Under the pieces are notes generated by a model, which was not told where the DNA came from, made no database searches, and saw nothing but the letters and a program-made list of their open reading frames with translations. Source: Flavobacteriales bacterium (lineage in GTDB: Bacteria > Bacteroidota > Bacteroidia > Flavobacteriales_F > PHOS-HE28). Taken from it: DNA of 64,000 nt. Every line of letters begins with the position of its first letter. The first letter of the stretch is position 1. The position numbers and the translations under genes were made by a program. The stretch is taken from positions 124,001 to 188,000 of the forward strand of contig JADJKO010000002.1 of NCBI GenBank assembly GCA_016705955.1, in the 5' to 3' direction. Of the stretch, positions 59,584 to 64,000 are shown piece after piece.

Positions 59584-61107
59584 CACAATGGTTTGGCCGA
59601 GGCAGCCGCAATCCGGGTAGGGGAGCAGCACATCACTGGTGGTGTACGGATCACCATCGTCACATGAATTACTGGGCGTGATGGTATCGTCGTTGTCGTC
59701 GCAATCTCCGGCGTCCTCCACATAACCCGGTGGCTGTTCACACGCCATGATCGAGTCGGTCGGATCCCCGGCCTCATCGCCATCCAGATCACGGTACCAC
59801 ACGGTGGCGGCGCCGATGGAATCATCCGAATCGTTGCAATCATCCGCATTGGACACGTATCCACCAGGAGCCTCACACGCCATGGTGCTGGAACCCGCAT
59901 CGCCAAGCTCATCCTCGTCGGTATCCGCGTACCAGATAACAGGTGTACAATCGTTCAGGCGTGCAACGCGGATCCGGGGGCTTCCGGCAACCGAGGTGAA
60001 TTCGCCACCAAGCACCACACGATCGTACGGATCCGTGGCCAAGCATCGGACGATCCCGTCCGGTCCGGTTCCCGGGTCGAAACTCTCATCCAATGAACCA
60101 TTCGAGTTCAGTCTGCACACGCGTGATCGAGGAGTTCCATTGAATGTGGTGAAGCTTCCAGCGACGAGCAACTTGCCATCGGGCCGAAGTGCCATGCCCA
60201 GAACGACCCCGCCGGTGAACCCGGATCCGGTGGAGTAGGTCCCGTCCACCGTTCCGTCATCATTCAAACGGATGGATCGCACCGCGCTATTGCCATTGTA
60301 CGTTGTGAATACACCACCCAAGGTGATCTTATCATCCGCTGTTACCAGGACCGATTCGACCACACCGGCACTTACGCCGGTCCCCGGATCGAACGTGCCG
60401 TTGAGGCTGCCGTTCGGTTCCAGCACACACAGGCCCGCACGCGGCACGGCACCATAGGCCGTGAACCCGCCAACGACCATGATCCGATCATCCTGGAAGA
60501 CCGCCACATGGAACACACCTTGGTTCAACTGCAGGAAGGTGTTGAATGAAGGGTCCTCCGCACCATTCGGTAGCAATTGAACCACCCGGGTTTGCGTAAA
60601 AGTTCCCATGTTCCCACCCAGGACCACGCGCCCATCCGTATGCAGCGCAACGCTGACTATCGCAAGCGCGAAGAATGGATGCACGAATCCTGGATCGATG
60701 GATCCGTTGGATAACAATCGCACAAGGCCACCACCGGTCGCAACCCCGTCGTAGGTGGTGAAGAGACCCACCACGATCAATTTTCCATCCGGTTGCAGGA
60801 CCATGTCCATGACCGGCCCATTCAATCCACTACCAACTACGAACCCCGGATCCACTTGGCCGGAGGGTAGCAATTGGATGATGCCACCTGCTGGTGAACC
60901 ATTGAAGGAGGTGAATTGGCCCCCGATGACCACCGAACCATCAGCACGCGTCACCATGGCGCTGACGGTGTTGTCCGCGCCATCCAACGGGTCAAAGGAT
61001 GGATCTAATGTTCCGGGTTGGGCGTGGGCCTGGGTCACTACGAGAAAACAGGTAGCGACGCCGAGTAAAAAGGCACGCACCACCGGGGCGGGGCTACGGA
61101 GGTTCAT
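58819..61107 (-). CDS. Delta-60/MopE-like protein with the dockerin-like C-terminal module
   Basis: A 762-aa exported protein. Start 61107 gives a signal peptide ending at AHAQ. Delta-60 units (about 30-410; LDPSFDPLDG, LLPSGQVDPGFVVGSG, LNSNGSLDESFDPGTGPDG) form a propeller. A MopE-like Asp-rich region follows (about 420-500; WYADTDEDELGDAG, GGYVSNADDCNDSDD, WYRDLDGDEAGD), which ends in one copy of the motif amplified in the giant adhesin (CDDGDPYTTSD and DCGCLGQT, at 59591-59666). Residues about 508-762 are the module also found in the reprolysin-like peptidase, with two NDRDPIL motifs and DVNMDG. No standard T9SS domain is seen. It is predicted to be a surface calcium-binding protein. Confidence 0.88.
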   Translation of the reverse strand: MNLRSPAPVVRAFLLGVATCFLVVTQAHAQPGTLDPSFDPLDGADNTVSAMVTRADGSVVIGGQFTSFNGSPAGGIIQLLPSGQVDPGFVVGSGLNGPVMDMVLQPDGKLIVVGLFTTYDGVATGGGLVRLLSNGSIDPGFVHPFFALAIVSVALHTDGRVVLGGNMGTFTQTRVVQLLPNGAEDPSFNTFLQLNQGVFHVAVFQDDRIMVVGGFTAYGAVPRAGLCVLEPNGSLNGTFDPGTGVSAGVVESVLVTADDKITLGGVFTTYNGNSAVRSIRLNDDGTVDGTYSTGSGFTGGVVLGMALRPDGKLLVAGSFTTFNGTPRSRVCRLNSNGSLDESFDPGTGPDGIVRCLATDPYDRVVLGGEFTSVAGSPRIRVARLNDCTPVIWYADTDEDELGDAGSSTMACEAPGGYVSNADDCNDSDDSIGAATVWYRDLDGDEAGDPTDSIMACEQPPGYVEDAGDCDDNDDTITPSNSCDDGDPYTTSDVLLPYPDCGCLGQTIVVSARVFLEGPYDPMSGMMSDDLRVAGLIPLTEPYTAMSHAPVMPGSAPGGDTMDPAVLTVTGPDAIVDWVILELRAGFSSTERISTRFCLLQRDGDIVESDGVSPVRFPRIPGYLRIAVTHRNHLGIVQYEPGAYNGTYYETTSVDMSAADFPTYGGPDARRQIGGTWVLRAGDTSFCDQVSYLGANNDRDPILVRIGGSVPTNTVPGYFNEDVNMDGIVKYTGSGNDRDPILVTIGGSTPTNIRSNVYLFIVN

Positions 61108-61223
61108 GGTCAGGTTGGTAAGGGGCATTGAATGTAGGGAAAGGGCTTGATATCCCATTCTCCGGAAAGAACGCACGGCACCATCCGTCACCACCGGATC
61201 GCTCCGTGGTTTGTTGAGCTACC

Positions 61224-61231
61224 TACATTCG
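61224..61231 (+). promoter_or_regulatory. Putative -7 promoter box for the S46 peptidase gene
   Basis: TACATTCG, 17 bases before the ATG at 61249. It matches TAnnTTyG. It lies in a 141-base divergent intergenic region. Confidence 0.35.
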
Positions 61232-61248
61232 CCATTGATCAACACGAC

Positions 61249-63450
61249 ATGCTGAACCGCCTGACCGCCGTACTCTTTGTTCTCCTCGTTCCAACCTCCG
61301 GTCTCCGCGCACACGAGGGTATGTGGTTGCCGACGTTGCTCAAAAGCATTGAAGGCGATCTACAGTCCGCCGGGCTGAAACTCTCCGCCGACGACATCTA
61401 TAGCATCAACCACGGCAGCATCAAGGATGCGATCGTGTTGTTCGGCGGTGGATGCACTGCCGAGGTGATCAGTCGGCAAGGGCTCATCCTAACGAACCAC
61501 CATTGCGGCTTCAGCGCGATCACTGATCACAGCACGGTGGAGAACGATCGGTTGAAGAACGGTTTCTGGGCGGCCGATCACGCTGCTGAATTGCGCAACC
61601 CCGGATTGACCGCCACGTTCATCGTGCGCATGGAGGACGTGTCCGATAGGATCCTGTCGCAGATCACCCCGGAGATGGCGATGAACGAAGCCGCGCGCCG
61701 CGATCTGGCGAACAAACTCGGGAAGGCCATTGCGGATGAAGCGGTGGAAGGAACCGGGTACAAGGCGGTGGTGCGCCCGTTCAATTACGGCAACAGCTAC
61801 TATCTCATCGTTACCGAGACCTTCAAGGATGTGCGATTGGTGGGTGCACCGCCCAGTGCGATCGGGAAATTCGGGGGCGATACGGACAACTGGATGTGGC
61901 CGCGGCACAATGCGGACTTCAGCCTGTTCCGGATCTACGCCGGCCCGGACAACGCACCAGCGGATCCCAGTGATGCGAATGTCCCGTTCACTCCGCGCCA
62001 TGTCCTGCCGATCAGCTTGGATGGCGTTCAGGAAGGCGATTACGCCATGATCTTCGGATTCCCCGGCAACACCCAACGCTACATAAGCAGCTACGCGGTG
62101 GAGTACGTGATGAACACTTCCGATCCCATGCGCATCGCCATGCGGACCGCGAGCCTTGGTGTGATCGATGCCGCGATGCTGGGCAGTGATCGCACGCGGC
62201 TCCAGTACGCCGACAAGCAAAGCGGGATCAGCAACGCATGGAAGAAATGGATCGGGGAGTTGCGGGGTTTGAAGGAATTGAACACGCTTGAGAGAAAGCG
62301 CGAGTACGAGACGGCTTACTCCGCTCGTGCCATGCAGTTGGATTCAGTGCGGTACGCGGCGGCCTTGACGGAACTGGCCAGGCTCTATGTCGAATACACC
62401 CCTTACGCCACGGCGCGGGACCTCTTCGTGGAGATGGTCTATTACGGCCCCGAGGTGTTGCGTTTCACCGATGGGTTCAAGGATGTGATCGAGAAACAAC
62501 AGGAACTGGTGAAGGAAGGCAAGTTGCAGAGCGCTGTGGGTGATCTGCTTACAAATGCCAAAGCCTACTTCGCGAACTACGATGTGGAAGTGGACAAGCG
62601 TGTATTCAAAGCGCTGCTACCGATCTACCGGAAGCATGTCCCTGCCCAACTCGCACCCGCCATCCTCAAGGAGATCGATAGCAAGTACAAGGGTGATGGT
62701 GATGCATGGGTCGATGCCCTCTATGCACGAAGTGTCTTTGCCGATCCTGCGAAGCTGGAGAAGGCCTTCAGCAAACCCGGGTCGAAGAGTGTGCGGAAGC
62801 TTCTGAACGATCCAGCCTTCAAAGCCTCGCGTAGCTTCTTCACCAACTTCCTGGATCAGGTCCGGCCAACACATGCCCAACTCAGCGACGGCATCGAGAG
62901 TGCCATGCGCACCTATGTGGAAGGCATGATGGTGCTCTATCCTGAGAAGACCTACTGGCCGGATGCGAACAGCACTTTGCGCTTGAGCTACGGAAAGGTG
63001 GAAGGAAGCATTCCCCGTGATGCGGTCACGTACACGTACTTCACCACACTGGATGGTGTGATGGAGAAGTACATACCGGGTGATGCGGAGTTCGATGTGC
63101 CGCAACGGTTGATCGACCTGCACAAGGCCAAGGACTATGGGCGGTACGCAATGAACGGAAGCATGCCGGTTTGTTTCACCTCGTCCTTGCACACCACGGG
63201 TGGGAACAGCGGAAGCCCTGTCCTGAACGGTCGTGGGGAGCTCATCGGCCTCAACTTCGATCGGACCTGGGAAAGCACGATGAGCGATATCCAGTTCGAT
63301 CCGAGCAAGTGCAGGAACATCTGCGTCGATGCGCGCTATGTCCTGTTCATCATCGACAAATACGCCGGCGCGACCAACCTGATCGCGGAAATGGACGTGG
63401 TGAAGCAGGAACCTCTTCCCGGAATGATCCAACTCCCGATCCACCGATGA
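61249..63450 (+). CDS. S46 family dipeptidyl-peptidase, DPP11-like
   Basis: A 733-aa periplasmic serine dipeptidyl-peptidase (family length about 720). The ATG at 61249 gives a signal peptide ending at LRAHEGMW. Catalytic residues: H85 in LTNHHCG, the Asp of GGDTDNWMWPRH, and S654 in GGNSGSPV. Residue 672 is Arg in NFDRTWES, the position (673 in Porphyromonas gingivalis DPP11) that distinguishes DPP11 (Arg, cleaving after Asp/Glu) from DPP7 (Gly, hydrophobic). So acidic-residue specificity is predicted. The ATGA overlap with the pterin dehydratase gene suggests an operon. It may feed amino-acid catabolism of externally digested protein, consistent with the many secreted proteases here. Confidence 0.9.
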   Translation: MLNRLTAVLFVLLVPTSGLRAHEGMWLPTLLKSIEGDLQSAGLKLSADDIYSINHGSIKDAIVLFGGGCTAEVISRQGLILTNHHCGFSAITDHSTVENDRLKNGFWAADHAAELRNPGLTATFIVRMEDVSDRILSQITPEMAMNEAARRDLANKLGKAIADEAVEGTGYKAVVRPFNYGNSYYLIVTETFKDVRLVGAPPSAIGKFGGDTDNWMWPRHNADFSLFRIYAGPDNAPADPSDANVPFTPRHVLPISLDGVQEGDYAMIFGFPGNTQRYISSYAVEYVMNTSDPMRIAMRTASLGVIDAAMLGSDRTRLQYADKQSGISNAWKKWIGELRGLKELNTLERKREYETAYSARAMQLDSVRYAAALTELARLYVEYTPYATARDLFVEMVYYGPEVLRFTDGFKDVIEKQQELVKEGKLQSAVGDLLTNAKAYFANYDVEVDKRVFKALLPIYRKHVPAQLAPAILKEIDSKYKGDGDAWVDALYARSVFADPAKLEKAFSKPGSKSVRKLLNDPAFKASRSFFTNFLDQVRPTHAQLSDGIESAMRTYVEGMMVLYPEKTYWPDANSTLRLSYGKVEGSIPRDAVTYTYFTTLDGVMEKYIPGDAEFDVPQRLIDLHKAKDYGRYAMNGSMPVCFTSSLHTTGGNSGSPVLNGRGELIGLNFDRTWESTMSDIQFDPSKCRNICVDARYVLFIIDKYAGATNLIAEMDVVKQEPLPGMIQLPIHR

Positions 63451-63737
63451 GCACGAGCTGGACCGAGGAAGGCGGCAAGCTGTGCCGCACCTTTCAATTC
63501 GCGGACTTCAGTGAGGCGTTCGCCTTCATGACCCGCGTAGCCATGATCGCGGAAAAACAGGACCACCACCCGGAGTGGACCAATGTGTACAACAGCGTGA
63601 GCATCCGATCGAGCACGCACGATGCGGGGAACGTGATCACCGAACGTGATCTGAAACTCGCGGACGCGATCGACAAGCTATTACGAGGAAGGAAGGGGGA
63701 AGCGGAAGAGCATATCCCTTCGGTCCCTATGAAATGA
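63447..63737 (+). CDS. phhB: 4a-hydroxytetrahydrobiopterin dehydratase
   Basis: A 96-aa pterin-4a-carbinolamine dehydratase, which recycles the pterin cofactor of aromatic amino acid hydroxylases. The conserved core is visible: FQFADFSEAFAFMTRVAMIAEKQDHHPEW, including the catalytic His pair HHPEW, then YNSVSIRSSTHDAGNVITERD and a final LADAID helix. Its ATG overlaps the S46 gene stop by four bases. The stop codon lies inside a long palindromic terminator. phhA is not visible nearby. The last about 18 residues are a charged, non-conserved tail. Confidence 0.9.
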   Translation: MSTSWTEEGGKLCRTFQFADFSEAFAFMTRVAMIAEKQDHHPEWTNVYNSVSIRSSTHDAGNVITERDLKLADAIDKLLRGRKGEAEEHIPSVPMK

Positions 63738-63772
63738 AAGAAGCCCGCTGATCAGCGGGCTTCTTTCATTTC
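63731..63772. terminator. Bidirectional intrinsic terminator, 42-bp perfect palindrome
   Basis: GAAATGAAAGAAGCCCGCTGA is followed directly by its exact reverse complement, a 21-bp perfect stem. The upper part is GC-rich (GCCCGCTGA); the tail TTCTTTCATTTC supplies a T-rich end on the plus strand, and the mirror gives the same on the minus strand. It overlaps the phhB stop codon and separates phhB from the convergent DUF1573 gene. Confidence 0.9.
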
Positions 63773-63783
63773 AATGTGATCCG

Positions 63784-64000
63784 TTACTGACCGATCTGGA
63801 TGGTCTGGTTCTCACCAGCAGCCTTCGCGTCGCCGGTACCTGGCGTCACGAATGCCTTGATCCGCAATTCGGTCTCCTTGGGCTCCGTGTTGGCCACCAC
63901 CTTCACCGTCTTCTGCTGGGCGTTCTCCTGCTTGCCGGGGCTGTATTCCACCTCGATCTGGCCGGTTGCACCTGGCGCGATCGGCGCTTTGGGGTAGCTC
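63784..64000 (-). CDS. DUF1573 domain-containing protein, 3' end only
   Basis: The minus strand is open from the right edge to a TAA at 63784-63786 and encodes the last 71 residues of a protein: YPKAPIAPGATGQIEVEYSP, a VKVVANTEPKETELRIKAFV strand pair, and a short polar tail ending TIQIGQ. This is the second half of a DUF1573 Ig-like domain, comparable to the C-terminus of the fusion at 35689-37932 (IAPGASTEVVVSF). The start lies outside the window. DUF1573 proteins are usually periplasmic or secreted and small. Confidence 0.8.
   Translation of the reverse strand, partial: SYPKAPIAPGATGQIEVEYSPGKQENAQQKTVKVVANTEPKETELRIKAFVTPGTGDAKAAGENQTIQIGQ

Overview
The window comes from a high-GC member of the Bacteroidota. 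The evidence is two PorP/SprF genes, two giant surface proteins ending in the gliding-motility (type B) C-terminal domain, and at least seven exported proteins ending in a type A type IX secretion (T9SS) sorting domain. Start codons lack strong Shine-Dalgarno sites and are often preceded by a TAnnTTTG-like box, as expected for this phylum. It resembles an uncultured Flavobacteriales-like genome, but the exact lineage cannot be set from this window. Gene density is high: several convergent pairs overlap by 4-16 bases and several operon neighbours share ATGA or TGATG junctions.

Layout. 1-9.2 kb: endonuclease/phosphatase (cut at the left edge), DUF4349 lipoprotein, M23 peptidase, secreted M1 peptidase, an unrecognised protein, a small exported protein, XerD, AroQ and a glycosyltransferase. 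9.3-15.1 kb: GWxTD protein, tRNA-Ser(UGA), PhnP-like metallo-hydrolase and an exported M36-type peptidase. 15-21.9 kb: LamG protein, GCS2-like ligase, a secreted reprolysin-like peptidase with an unusual C-terminal module, an SRAP/HMCES protein, and a LigT-like gene broken by a one-base frameshift. 22-30.8 kb: secreted FG-GAP, lamin-tail and other T9SS proteins, a TfoX-N protein, a LemA-TPM-TPM operon and a TPR protein. 30.8-35.7 kb: monooxygenase-like protein, arginine decarboxylase, CorA, MscS and peptidase E.

35.7-57.2 kb is the most distinctive part. Two tandem minus-strand modules each encode, in transcription order, a giant protein with a type B C-terminal domain, a PorP/SprF outer-membrane protein, and a PD40/OmpA-like protein. 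This recalls the sprB-sprF adhesin locus of Flavobacterium johnsoniae. The upstream giant (3,490 aa) carries 39 tandem copies of a 39-residue, four-cysteine unit (117 bp each) plus four near-identical 78-residue HYR domains. An ECF sigma factor and a small single-pass membrane protein are encoded divergently next to it and may regulate it.

57.2-64 kb: two delta-60-repeat secreted proteins, an S46 dipeptidyl-peptidase (DPP11-like by its specificity residue), a pterin carbinolamine dehydratase, a perfect 42-bp palindromic terminator, and the 3' end of a DUF1573 gene cut by the right edge. The second delta-60 protein shares an approximately 245-residue C-terminal module with the reprolysin-like peptidase at 17.5 kb, and it also contains one copy of the cysteine motif that is amplified in the giant adhesin.
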